Counted from the stretch's first letter, positions 1-6,141 are shown. The stretch is 6,563 nt of DNA from Alphaproteobacteria bacterium (GCA_029263555.1 JAJUFW010000174.1:1-6563), one strand, 5' to 3'. Notes: generated by a model not told the origin, from the letters alone. Made by a program: numbers and translations.

Positions 1-431
1 CAGAGCGTTGCGACCAGAGCCGCGAGGCCGAAGCACAGAACCAGCGTCGCCCAGGCCGGCAAGCTCTGGACCAGGACCGGCGCCGCGGCCGCGGCGGCGA
101 CCGCCGCCCGCCGGAGGTGGCCGTCGACGCCCAGATTCCAGATCCCCGCCCGGAACGCCACGATGAGGCTCGCAGCCAGGAACAGAAGCGGCGCCATCCG
201 GGTCGCCGTCGCCTCGAACCCGAGCCACGACAGGAGGCCGCGGCGGAGGACGTAACCGTAATAGGCGATCGGATCGGCCCCGAAGGCCAGGAGCAGAAGC
301 CCCGACAGGACGAGGGTCAGCGTGACCGGGAGAACGGCCGTCAGCAGCAGCCGATGCGACGCCTCGGCCCGAGGCCGCCCCGGCAGGCGGCCCGTCGTCC
401 CTAAGGCCGGCGTCGGATCCCCCTTCATCAT
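1..431 (-). CDS. ABC transporter permease, BMP/nucleoside-type (RbsC-like BPD_transp_2 fold), N-terminal part only
   Basis: Inner-membrane permease of a BMP-type ABC importer, which would form half of the translocation channel served by the adjacent ATPase and binding protein. Reading leftward from ATG at 431 gives 143 codons without a stop before the window edge cuts it. A basic N-terminus (residues 1-27) is followed by hydrophobic segments at about 28-50, 78-93, 108-122 and 127-143. The stretch FRAGIWNLGVDGH (93-105) matches the conserved 'FxxGxxNIGxEGQ' block of this permease family, recalled from family knowledge. The usual E and Q are D103 and H105 here, and two arginines follow (107-108), which is a little unusual. 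The start overlaps the ATPase stop as ATGA (4 bp), implying translational coupling. A second ATG lies one codon later (428), and either could start the protein. The substrate is not readable from the sequence; characterised relatives carry nucleosides, and others sugars. Family is confident, substrate is not. Confidence 0.9.
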   Translation of the reverse strand, partial: MMKGDPTPALGTTGRLPGRPRAEASHRLLLTAVLPVTLTLVLSGLLLLAFGADPIAYYGYVLRRGLLSWLGFEATATRMAPLLFLAASLIVAFRAGIWNLGVDGHLRRAAVAAAAAAPVLVQSLPAWATLVLCFGLAALVATL

Positions 432-1972
432 CGCACGATTCCCAGCATTATTTCGCCGACGCGGCGACGCGCCTCCGGCCCGTTCGCGACCATGCCCACG
501 AGGCGCCCGCGCGCCATCACGGCGATCCGGTTGCTGAGCTCCAGGACCTCGTCCAGATCCGTCGAGATGAGGACGATCGCTATGCCGGACGCGGCGGCCC
601 TCAGAATCCGTTCGCGCACGTCCCTCGTCGTCTTAAGGTCCAGGCCGTTGGTCGGTTTCGAACAGATCACGGCGCGGGCGCTGCCGGTCAGTTCCCGGGC
701 CAGCAGGACCTTCTGGATGTTGCCACCGGAAAGCCGGCCGACCGGCGTGCCGATGCCGGGCGTACGCACGTCGAAGGCGGCCACGAGATCCCGGGCCCTT
801 TCCGCAATCCTGTCCCGGCGCTCGATCCCGTGCCGCCAGCATGGTGGCTCCCCGATCTCCTTCAGGACCAGGTTGAGAGCGACGGAAAAGCTGCCGACCG
901 TCCCCTCGCCCAGGCGGTCGTCGGTGATGTAGCGAAGCCCGAGCCGGCTGCGTTCCCCCACGTCGAGCCCGTCGACCTTGCGGCCGTCCAGCTCGACGCT
1001 GCCACGATAGGGAAGCTGCCCGGCAATCGCCTCGGCCAGGCGCTTCTGGCCATTGCCGTCGATCCCGGCAATCCCCAGGATCTCCCCTGGCGAGACGTCG
1101 AACGAGATCCCCGCTGGCGCATTGCCGCCTGCCGAATCCGTGCCGAGATCCCGCACCCGCAGCACCGGCGGCCCGTCCCGGCGCGGCCGTGGGCGGGGCG
1201 GGTCACCGGCGTCCGGCACTCTGCCCCGCCCCGGGGCGGCCGGACCGAACATGAGCTCGACGACCGCCGACTGAAGCTCGTCGACACCGCGCGAGGCAAA
1301 GTCCCGGGGCACGAGTTCGCCGACCTTGCGCCCCTGCCTCAGCACCGTGATCCGGTCACCGATGTCGAAGGCTTCGTTCAGCTTGTGGGTGATGAAGACG
1401 ACCCCGATGCCGCGCCCGACCAGACGGCGTACCAGCGCCCCCAGCTCGGCCGCGCCTTGCGGGGTCAGCATGGCGGTCGCTTCGTCCAGCACCAGAACGC
1501 GGCTTCCACGCAGGATGGCACGCAGGATTTCGACCTGCTGCCGTTCGCCGAGCGAAAGCTCGCCGGCCAGGCGCCTCAGCGTGGCCGCCGTTTCCCCCAG
1601 CGCCGGCGCCCGCCACCATCGCCCGCCGAGGGCGAGGTTCTCTGCGACGGTAAGCGTCGGCACCAGCATCGAGTGCTGGAAGACCGTCCCGATGCCGAGG
1701 CGCAAGGCGCGACGGGGCGCGCCCAGCGCCCGCCTCCTGCCGTCGACCAGGATCGCCCCTTCGTCGGGGCGGACGAGGCCGGAGATCATGGCGACGAGGG
1801 TCGACTTGCCGGCCCCGTTCTCTCCCAGAAGGACGTGGACCTCGCCCGCCCGAACCGCCAGGTCCAATCCGGAAACCGCCGTCACTCCGGAAAAGCGCTT
1901 CGTCAGCCCCCGTACCTCGAGAACGGGGACCTTCCCGTCCCGGGCAGGGGCGTCCGGGCTCTCTCCGGCCAT
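428..1972 (-). CDS. ABC transporter ATP-binding protein, double nucleotide-binding domain, BMP/nucleoside-type importer
   Basis: Cytoplasmic ATPase powering the importer, 514 residues with two fused nucleotide-binding domains (NBDs). NBD1 (about 16-242) has Walker A GENGAGKST (50-58), Q-loop Q99, a divergent signature LSLGERQQ (139-146), Walker B VLVLDEAT (159-166, catalytic E164) and H-loop H196. NBD2 (about 269-514) has a degenerate Walker A GIDGNGQKR (303-311), a proper signature LSGGNIQK (414-421), SKPT (438-441) where Walker B would have DEPT, and ISTD (469-472) in place of the H-loop histidine. Canonical halves therefore pair into one complete ATP site (NBD1 Walker motifs with NBD2 LSGGN) and one dead site, as is typical of BMP-associated ATPases. 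A Pro/Arg-rich linker joins the domains (about 244-268). NBD1 looks roughly 15 residues short between ENLALG (111-116) and the signature compared with relatives I remember. The start lacks a clear Shine-Dalgarno, but no better in-frame start is visible. It lies 16 bp after the BMP gene and overlaps the permease by 4 bp. Confidence 0.97.
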   Translation of the reverse strand: MAGESPDAPARDGKVPVLEVRGLTKRFSGVTAVSGLDLAVRAGEVHVLLGENGAGKSTLVAMISGLVRPDEGAILVDGRRRALGAPRRALRLGIGTVFQHSMLVPTLTVAENLALGGRWWRAPALGETAATLRRLAGELSLGERQQVEILRAILRGSRVLVLDEATAMLTPQGAAELGALVRRLVGRGIGVVFITHKLNEAFDIGDRITVLRQGRKVGELVPRDFASRGVDELQSAVVELMFGPAAPGRGRVPDAGDPPRPRPRRDGPPVLRVRDLGTDSAGGNAPAGISFDVSPGEILGIAGIDGNGQKRLAEAIAGQLPYRGSVELDGRKVDGLDVGERSRLGLRYITDDRLGEGTVGSFSVALNLVLKEIGEPPCWRHGIERRDRIAERARDLVAAFDVRTPGIGTPVGRLSGGNIQKVLLARELTGSARAVICSKPTNGLDLKTTRDVRERILRAAASGIAIVLISTDLDEVLELSNRIAVMARGRLVGMVANGPEARRRVGEIMLGIVR

Positions 1973-1988
1973 GGGCGACGATGCTAGG

Positions 1989-3041
1989 CTAGTCGGCCAC
2001 CGCCGACATCATCGCCCTCACCTCGCGGGCGTCGAACTTCGGTTCGACCGTGACCGCGCCCGACAGGATCTCCTCCCGGTCCCGGAGGACTGCCGCCCAC
2101 TGCTCCTCGGGGATCTGCCCGGTCTTCAGAAGATGGACCGAGTCGTCGGCAAGCGACAGCGCATAGGGCTTCGTCCCGAACGTGCCCTGGCGCAGATCCT
2201 CGACCATGGCGGAGAAGACCGGTGTCATGTTCCAGACCACCGACGTCAACAGGTGCCCGGTGTCGTCCAGGCTGGATTTGTCGCCGATGACGTCGATGAA
2301 ATAGACCTTTCCGCCATCGACCGCCTTCGTCGTCTTCACCGCCTCCAGCATGCCGAAGCTGGAACCGTCGCCCTGACCGAAGATGATGTCGGCGCCCGCG
2401 GCGATGAGGGATTCCGTGACGCGCCGGCCGCCGGCGGCATCGCTGTAGGCGGCCGGACCGATGACGGCATAGCGCAACGTGATGTCGGACCGCTCCGCCC
2501 GGACGCCTTCGGCGAAGGCGGCCGACTGCGAATTCCAGGAGGGCGGCTCGTCGGAGACGACGATCCCGAGGGTCCCAGTCCGGGTCATCCGGGCGGCGAG
2601 CCGTCCTGCGAGATAGGCCCCGTCATGGCCGCTCAACGTATAGTCGGCGACGAGGCCCGGCTGCGCCAGGTCCGGCCGATCGGTGATGGCGACCGGGACG
2701 CCGGTTTCCTCCGCGATCTCCGGCGCGGCGGTGTTGTATCCGGCGGCATGGGCGATCATGAGGTCCGCCCCGTCCGCCGCAAGCTCGCGGAGCGTCGGCC
2801 GGACGTCGTCATACCCCAGACCTTCGGCGACGATGAGCTCGAGCCCGTAGGCCTCGGCGACCTCCCGGGCGGCCTCGACCCCCTGCTGGTTCCAGCCGAA
2901 ATCCGTCGCCTGTTCAGGCGCCAGGATGGCAATGGTCTCGATGTCCGCCGCGTCCGCCGGGGCGCGATCGGCCCCAGCGCCGAGCATCGCGAGGACGGCA
3001 AGGGCGGGTATCAGGATGGCGCAGCGATTTCTCTTGATCAT
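1989..3041 (-). CDS. BMP family (PnrA/BmpA-like) ABC transporter substrate-binding protein
   Basis: Periplasmic receptor that would bind the solute and deliver it to the permease. The protein has 350 residues, the usual size. The signal peptide has basic KRNR (3-6) and a hydrophobic core at about 9-24. Cleavage is plausible after A24 or A31; there is no lipobox cysteine, so a soluble periplasmic form is expected. BMP-family blocks in order: DFGWNQQG (47-54) near the ligand pocket, IAHAAGYN (96-103), a hinge-region block GAYLAGRLAARMTRTGTLGIV (141-161), AFAEGVRAE (175-183), GADIIFGQGDGSSFG (216-230) and VYFIDVIGDKSSL (246-258). In relatives the last block usually reads like 'GVDxDQ', so ligand contacts may differ. 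First gene of the leftward operon, with the ATPase 16 bp downstream. ATG at 3041 is preceded by the purine-rich GGACCGGAATAA. Characterised homologues bind purine nucleosides (Treponema PnrA), but close paralogues bind other ligands, so the substrate stays open. Confidence 0.96.
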   Translation of the reverse strand: MIKRNRCAILIPALAVLAMLGAGADRAPADAADIETIAILAPEQATDFGWNQQGVEAAREVAEAYGLELIVAEGLGYDDVRPTLRELAADGADLMIAHAAGYNTAAPEIAEETGVPVAITDRPDLAQPGLVADYTLSGHDGAYLAGRLAARMTRTGTLGIVVSDEPPSWNSQSAAFAEGVRAERSDITLRYAVIGPAAYSDAAGGRRVTESLIAAGADIIFGQGDGSSFGMLEAVKTTKAVDGGKVYFIDVIGDKSSLDDTGHLLTSVVWNMTPVFSAMVEDLRQGTFGTKPYALSLADDSVHLLKTGQIPEEQWAAVLRDREEILSGAVTVEPKFDAREVRAMMSAVAD

Positions 3042-3055
3042 TTATTCCGGTCCCG

Positions 3056-3077
3056 TGTTGGGCCGCTCTTGGGCCAC
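3056..3077 (-). repeat. Two adjacent 11-bp direct repeats in the BMP leader
   Basis: Read on the minus strand, GTGGCCCAAGA (3077-3067) is followed immediately by GCGGCCCAACA (3066-3056). They match at 9 of 11 positions and share the core GGCCCAA. The 11-bp period places both cores on the same DNA face. The pair lies just downstream of the predicted leftward -10 and 14 bp before the BMP start codon, where a repressor could block transcription or translation. The repeat is directly visible; its role is inference, and short GC-rich repeats can arise by chance. Confidence 0.45.
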
Positions 3078-3081
3078 AAAC

Positions 3082-3110
3082 GGTATATAGCCTTGCCGGT
3101 CCGATGAAAA
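3082..3110 (-). promoter_or_regulatory. Candidate leftward promoter for the BMP operon
   Basis: On the minus strand TTTTCA (3110-3105) stands 17 bp before TATACC (3087-3082), or 15 bp before TATATA (3089-3084). Each hexamer matches the sigma-70 consensus only partly. The position suits the BMP gene, with a predicted leader of roughly 35 nt before ATG at 3041. It is the only AT-rich -10-like element upstream of that gene. Weak by sequence alone. Confidence 0.35.
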
Positions 3111-3140
3111 TGGCGCTCACCCTAAGGGCGCGGCCATGGA

Positions 3141-3193
3141 TCGCGACGGGCACGCAGCGGCGCCGATGGTGGGCGGCATCTCCCCCGTCGCGA
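3141..3193. repeat. 10-bp perfect inverted repeat with 33-nt spacer
   Basis: TCGCGACGGG (3141-3150) is the exact reverse complement of CCCGTCGCGA (3184-3193). The 33-nt spacer holds smaller complementary pieces such as GCCG (3162-3165) and CGGC (3174-3177), so a branched or extended hairpin could form. There is no T-tract on either side, which argues against a factor-independent terminator. It sits between the two candidate promoters, so an operator pair or a structured leader is possible. Seen directly; function unknown. Confidence 0.5.
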
Positions 3194-3225
3194 ACTGCGC
3201 ACGCGCCGCGTTCCACTGTGACATT

Positions 3226-3242
3226 CCCTGGCATTGACAGGG
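3226..3242. promoter_or_regulatory. Inverted repeat CCCTG-N7-CAGGG overlapping the rightward -35 box
   Basis: CCCTG (3226-3230) and CAGGG (3238-3242) form a 17-bp dyad whose spacer and right arm contain the TTGACA -35 box at 3234-3239. A protein bound here would compete with RNA polymerase at the efflux-operon promoter, a common arrangement for drug-efflux repressors. The dyad is visible; its use as an operator is inference, and 5-bp arms are short. Confidence 0.35.
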
Positions 3243-3260
3243 GCAGCCCGCCTATATATC
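3234..3260 (+). promoter_or_regulatory. Candidate rightward promoter for the efflux operon
   Basis: A perfect -35 hexamer TTGACA (3234-3239) is followed after 15 bp by TATATC (3255-3260); a 17-bp spacing would give the poorer TATCGG. The spacing is short of the sigma-70 optimum, which may mean a weak or activator-aided promoter. Transcription would begin near 3267, giving a leader of about 55 nt to the GTG at 3322. The leader contains the palindrome TTTCGAAA (3273-3280) and a small stem GCTCGC/GTGAGC (3285-3299, one G-U pair), either of which could be regulatory. Confidence 0.5.
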
Positions 3261-3311
3261 GGTACGCCACAGTTTCGAAATTCCGCTCGCGCCGTGAGCA
3301 CGAACGGCCCC

Positions 3312-3315
3312 AGGA
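3312..3315 (+). promoter_or_regulatory. Ribosome binding site AGGA supporting the GTG start at 3322
   Basis: AGGA lies 6 nt before GTG at 3322, good Shine-Dalgarno spacing. The later in-frame ATG codons (3406 and 3412) are preceded by pyrimidine-rich sequence with no comparable site. This site favours the upstream start of the outer-membrane lipoprotein gene. Confidence 0.5.
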
Positions 3316-3321
3316 CCTTGC

Positions 3322-4866
3322 GTGGGCTTTTCTCCTATCCTTCCCGATAACGATATCAACGACCGCCCGCGGCAGGATGCGCAGCACGTCCTCCGGCGTC
3401 TCCGGATGGGCATGATCGCGCCTCTTGCCGTGGTGGCCACGCTCCTGGCCGGCTGCAGTGTCGGCCCGGACTATGCCGCACCCGAAATCGGCCTGTCGCC
3501 CGCCTGGGGCTTCGCCGGATCCGATGCGACCGCCACCGCCGCGCCCGAGCTGTCGGAGTGGTGGCGCAGTCTCGGCGACCCGACGCTCGACGCCCTGATC
3601 GAGGAGGCGGTCGCCGGCAGTTGGGATGTCGAGACCGCAAAGGCCCGCGTGCGCGAGGCGCGGGCGGCGTTCCGCCAGGCAGGCGGCGCTCTGCTGCCCT
3701 CGATTTCGGCATCGGGTTCGGTCGACAGGAGCCGCAACGGCCTTTCCTCGTCCCGCCTGGGCGACAGGACCCGGGAGGCCTCCACGAGGGTTCAGGGCGG
3801 TTTCGACGCAAGCTGGGAATTGGACCTGTTCGGCGCCAACCAGCGGGGCGTCGAGGCGGCCGGCTACGGAATGGAGGCGGCCGAGGAGGCGCTTCGCGCG
3901 GCGCTGGTCACGCTGATCGGCGACGTCGCCACGAACTATACCTCAGCCCGCGGCTACCAGGCGCGGATCGCACTTGCCGAGCGGACGGTGGCGTCGCAGC
4001 GGGAAACGGCGGCCCTGACCCGGGCCAAGTTCGAGGCAGGGACCGTCTCCGCGCTCGACGTCGCCAACGCGACCGCCCAGGTCAGCAGCACCGAAGCCAA
4101 CCTCGCCTCGCTCAGGACCGGCTATGCCGAAGCCCTGCACCGGCTGGGCGTGCTGCTGGGGCGCGAACCTTCGGCCCTCGCCGCGCGGCTGGTGGCCGAT
4201 GCCCCGATCCCCGTCCCACATTCGGCGATGCCCATGGGCGTGCCGGCCGACGTCCTGCTCTCGCGCCCCGATATCCGGCAGGCCGAGCGTGAGTTGGCCC
4301 AGGCGACGGCGCGGATCGGCCAGGCGGAGGCTGCCCGGTACCCCAGCATCAGCCTGGCCGGCAGCATCAGCACCTCGGGCTCCAACTTCGGCGACCTGGC
4401 GCGAAGCTCATCGATCAGTTGGTCCTTCGGACCGTCCGTCAGCATTCCGATCTTCAACGGCGGCAGCCTCGCGGCCGCGGTCGACGTTGCCGCGGCGCAG
4501 CGGGACCAGTCCTACGTCGCCTTCCAATCGGCCGTGCTGACCGCGCTCGAGGAGGTAGAAAACGCCGCCGTCGGGTTGGCCCAGGCGCGGGAGCGGCGCG
4601 ACCGGCTGGAGGAAGCGGTGGCCGCGTATCGGGAAGCGGTCCGGCTGGCGCGGTCCCTCTATCAGATCGGGTCGTCCAGCTTCCTCGACGTCCTCGATGC
4701 GGAACGGTCGCTCTATTCCGCCGAGGATTCGCTGATCCAAACCCAGGTCGACATCACCACGAACTATGTCGCTCTCAACAAGGCGTTGGGCGGCGGCTGG
4801 AGCGGCGAGGTCGACGCCTCCCGCCCCTTGATCGTCGACGCGTATTCCGGGCCGCGTCTTCGATAG
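3322..4866 (+). CDS. NodT-family outer-membrane efflux lipoprotein (TolC-like channel)
   Basis: Outer-membrane exit duct of a tripartite pump; family members trimerise into a beta-barrel with a long periplasmic helical tunnel. From GTG at 3322 it has 514 residues. Lipobox LLAGC ends at C45, so the mature protein should be lipid-anchored, followed by SVGPDY (46-51), the usual NodT N-terminus. WWRSLGDPTLDALIEEA (80-96) and the helical repeat about 100-290 form the first outer-membrane efflux protein (OEP) half. VLLSRPDIRQAERELAQA (311-328), a family hallmark, begins the second half, which ends near NKALGGGW (486-493). The start is debatable: ATG at 3406 (486 residues) would be a more usual length. 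However, that signal would have no Lys/Arg before its hydrophobic core, whereas RRLR (25-28) just upstream supplies it, and only GTG 3322 has a good AGGA site. The first dozen codons have unusually low G/C at third positions, so the point is not settled. First gene of the efflux operon, 20 bp before the adaptor gene. Confidence 0.95.
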   Translation: MGFSPILPDNDINDRPRQDAQHVLRRLRMGMIAPLAVVATLLAGCSVGPDYAAPEIGLSPAWGFAGSDATATAAPELSEWWRSLGDPTLDALIEEAVAGSWDVETAKARVREARAAFRQAGGALLPSISASGSVDRSRNGLSSSRLGDRTREASTRVQGGFDASWELDLFGANQRGVEAAGYGMEAAEEALRAALVTLIGDVATNYTSARGYQARIALAERTVASQRETAALTRAKFEAGTVSALDVANATAQVSSTEANLASLRTGYAEALHRLGVLLGREPSALAARLVADAPIPVPHSAMPMGVPADVLLSRPDIRQAERELAQATARIGQAEAARYPSISLAGSISTSGSNFGDLARSSSISWSFGPSVSIPIFNGGSLAAAVDVAAAQRDQSYVAFQSAVLTALEEVENAAVGLAQARERRDRLEEAVAAYREAVRLARSLYQIGSSSFLDVLDAERSLYSAEDSLIQTQVDITTNYVALNKALGGGWSGEVDASRPLIVDAYSGPRLR

Positions 4867-4886
4867 CAATAACGGCGACAACGATC

Positions 4887-6137
4887 ATGGCGACTTCTTC
4901 CCAGACACGACCCGCGCGCGCCTCCCGTCGGGGGCGCCGCCTGACGACGATCGGCCTGGTCCTTCTCGCGGTCATCGCAGCGGGCCTGTGGTTCCGGTCG
5001 GCGCTGATGGCATCGCCGCAACCCGGATTCCGTACCGCGCCGGTCACGATCGGCAGCGTCAGAGAAACCGTTCTGGCGACCGGCATTCTGAAACCGGTGA
5101 AGCTGGTGGCGCTTGGCGCCCAGGTCTCGGGACGTCTCATCGCCGTCAATGTCGAGGTGGGCCAGGACGTCAGGAAGGGCGACCTTTTGGCCGAGATCGA
5201 CTCGCTTCCCCAGCAGAACGCCCTCCGGACCGCCGAGGCGACCCTGCAGCGCGCCCGGGCGGAGCGCCGGGAGAAGGAGGCGACGCTTGCCTATGCCAAA
5301 GCGACCCTCGCCCGCCAGGAGCGGGCTCTTGCCCAGAACGCGATCTCGCGTGACGAGTACGAGTCCGCGCTCTCGTCCGTGAGGACGACGGAGGCCCAGA
5401 TCGCCGCTCTCGACGCCGACATCAAGGCGGCCGAGGTCGCCGTGCAGACTGCCGAGATCGACCTGGACTATACGATGATCACCGCCCCGATCGACGGGAC
5501 GGTCCTGGCCGTCGTCACCCAGGAAGGGCAGACCGTGAACGCCGCCCAGTCCGCGCCCACCATCGTCATCCTGGGCCAGCTAGACGTCATGACGGTCAGG
5601 ACCGAGATTTCCGAGGCCGACATCGTCAAGGTCCAGCCCGGTCAGAAGGTCGAGTTCACGATCCTCGGCGAACCGGACCGGCTCTATGAGGCGACGCTGG
5701 AGGCGGTCGAGCCGGCGCCCGAGACCATCACCAGCGACAGCAGCATCAGCTCCTCCGGGTCCATGGGCTCGTCGTCGACCGCCACCACGACTTCGGCGGT
5801 CTATTACATCGGCACGTTCGACGTCCCCAACCCGGACCGGCATCTCAGGACCTACATGACCGCCGAGGTCAGCATCGTGACCGGCGAGGCCACGGACGTC
5901 CTGACCGTGCCGTCTGCCGCCCTCGGTCCCAGGAACGCCGACGGGACCTACACCATCCAGGTCGTCGAAGGAGCGGACCGGATCGTCGAGCGACAGGTCG
6001 AGATCGGCCTGAACGACAAGGTCACGGCCGAAGTGCGATCGGGACTGCAGGAGGGAGAGCGGGTCGTCATCGGCCAGTTGCCTGCGCAGGCCGAGCAGCC
6101 TGCCGGCCCGGGCCGACGCTCGATGAGGCTGTTCTGA
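4887..6137 (+). CDS. macA: MacA-like periplasmic adaptor (HlyD/membrane fusion protein family)
   Basis: Adaptor linking the inner-membrane MacB ATPase to the outer-membrane channel, and in E. coli needed to stimulate MacB ATPase activity. It has 416 residues. A basic cytoplasmic tail (8-18) and one membrane anchor (about 20-36) precede a first lipoyl half with VLATGILKPV (62-71), LGAQVSGRL (76-84) and a hydrophobic-to-acidic run to LLAEIDS (100-106). A helical hairpin spans about 107-190, the second lipoyl half has LDYTMITAPIDGTVL (193-207) and QEGQTVNAAQ (212-221), and barrel and membrane-proximal domains follow. EISEADIVKVQPGQKV (240-255), FDVPNPDRHLRTYMTAEV (311-328) and LTVPSAALG (339-347) closely track E. 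coli MacA as I remember it. A Ser/Thr-rich stretch (about 282-303) lies where E. coli MacA has a short loop. The start codon has no clear Shine-Dalgarno and lies 20 bp after the lipoprotein stop. MacB begins 4 bp downstream. Relatives export macrolides, lipopeptides, haem precursors or toxins; the cargo here is unknown. Confidence 0.95.
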   Translation: MATSSQTRPARASRRGRRLTTIGLVLLAVIAAGLWFRSALMASPQPGFRTAPVTIGSVRETVLATGILKPVKLVALGAQVSGRLIAVNVEVGQDVRKGDLLAEIDSLPQQNALRTAEATLQRARAERREKEATLAYAKATLARQERALAQNAISRDEYESALSSVRTTEAQIAALDADIKAAEVAVQTAEIDLDYTMITAPIDGTVLAVVTQEGQTVNAAQSAPTIVILGQLDVMTVRTEISEADIVKVQPGQKVEFTILGEPDRLYEATLEAVEPAPETITSDSSISSSGSMGSSSTATTTSAVYYIGTFDVPNPDRHLRTYMTAEVSIVTGEATDVLTVPSAALGPRNADGTYTIQVVEGADRIVERQVEIGLNDKVTAEVRSGLQEGERVVIGQLPAQAEQPAGPGRRSMRLF

Positions 6138-6141
6138 CGCC

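Larger units (their letters stand above)
3042..3321. promoter_or_regulatory. Divergent intergenic control region
   Basis: About 280 bp separates the starts of the BMP operon (left) and the efflux operon (right). It includes short AT-rich patches at about 3081-3090 and 3252-3260, each containing CTATATA or its complement, in otherwise GC-rich DNA. These are the best -10 candidates for the two directions. Between them lies a GC-rich block with a long inverted repeat. No stable RNA gene and no stem with a T-tract is visible. One 33-codon reading frame (3136-3237) is discussed separately and is not called as a gene. The assignment as a promoter region rests on gene orientation; individual sites are predictions by eye. 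Confidence 0.8.

Noticed and set aside
428..1972. The ATPase as a pseudogene because of NBD2 motif loss
   Set aside because: The frame is intact, and one-sided degeneracy with the complementary motifs retained is normal for BMP-associated double-domain ATPases.
830..1987. A 385-codon plus-strand frame antisense to the ATPase
   Set aside because: Shadow of the ATPase gene; low-complexity composition and no recognisable motif.
1326..3107. A 593-codon open frame on the plus strand antisense to the ATPase and BMP genes
   Set aside because: It runs opposite two clearly recognisable genes with all family motifs; long antisense frames are expected in GC-rich coding DNA, and its translation is rich in Arg/Pro/Asp with no recognisable domain.
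3141..3193. The inverted repeat as a transcription terminator
   Set aside because: No T-tract follows either arm and it lies between divergent promoters, where no transcript needs to end.
2914..3387. A 157-codon minus-strand frame spanning the control region into the BMP gene
   Set aside because: It overlaps the BMP signal-peptide region in another frame and both predicted promoters; the translation is Arg-rich and unlike any family.
5727..5796. The Ser/Thr-rich segment as a frameshift artefact
   Set aside because: Conserved MacA sequence resumes in the same frame on both sides (EAVEPAPE before, FDVPNP after), so it is an in-frame insert.
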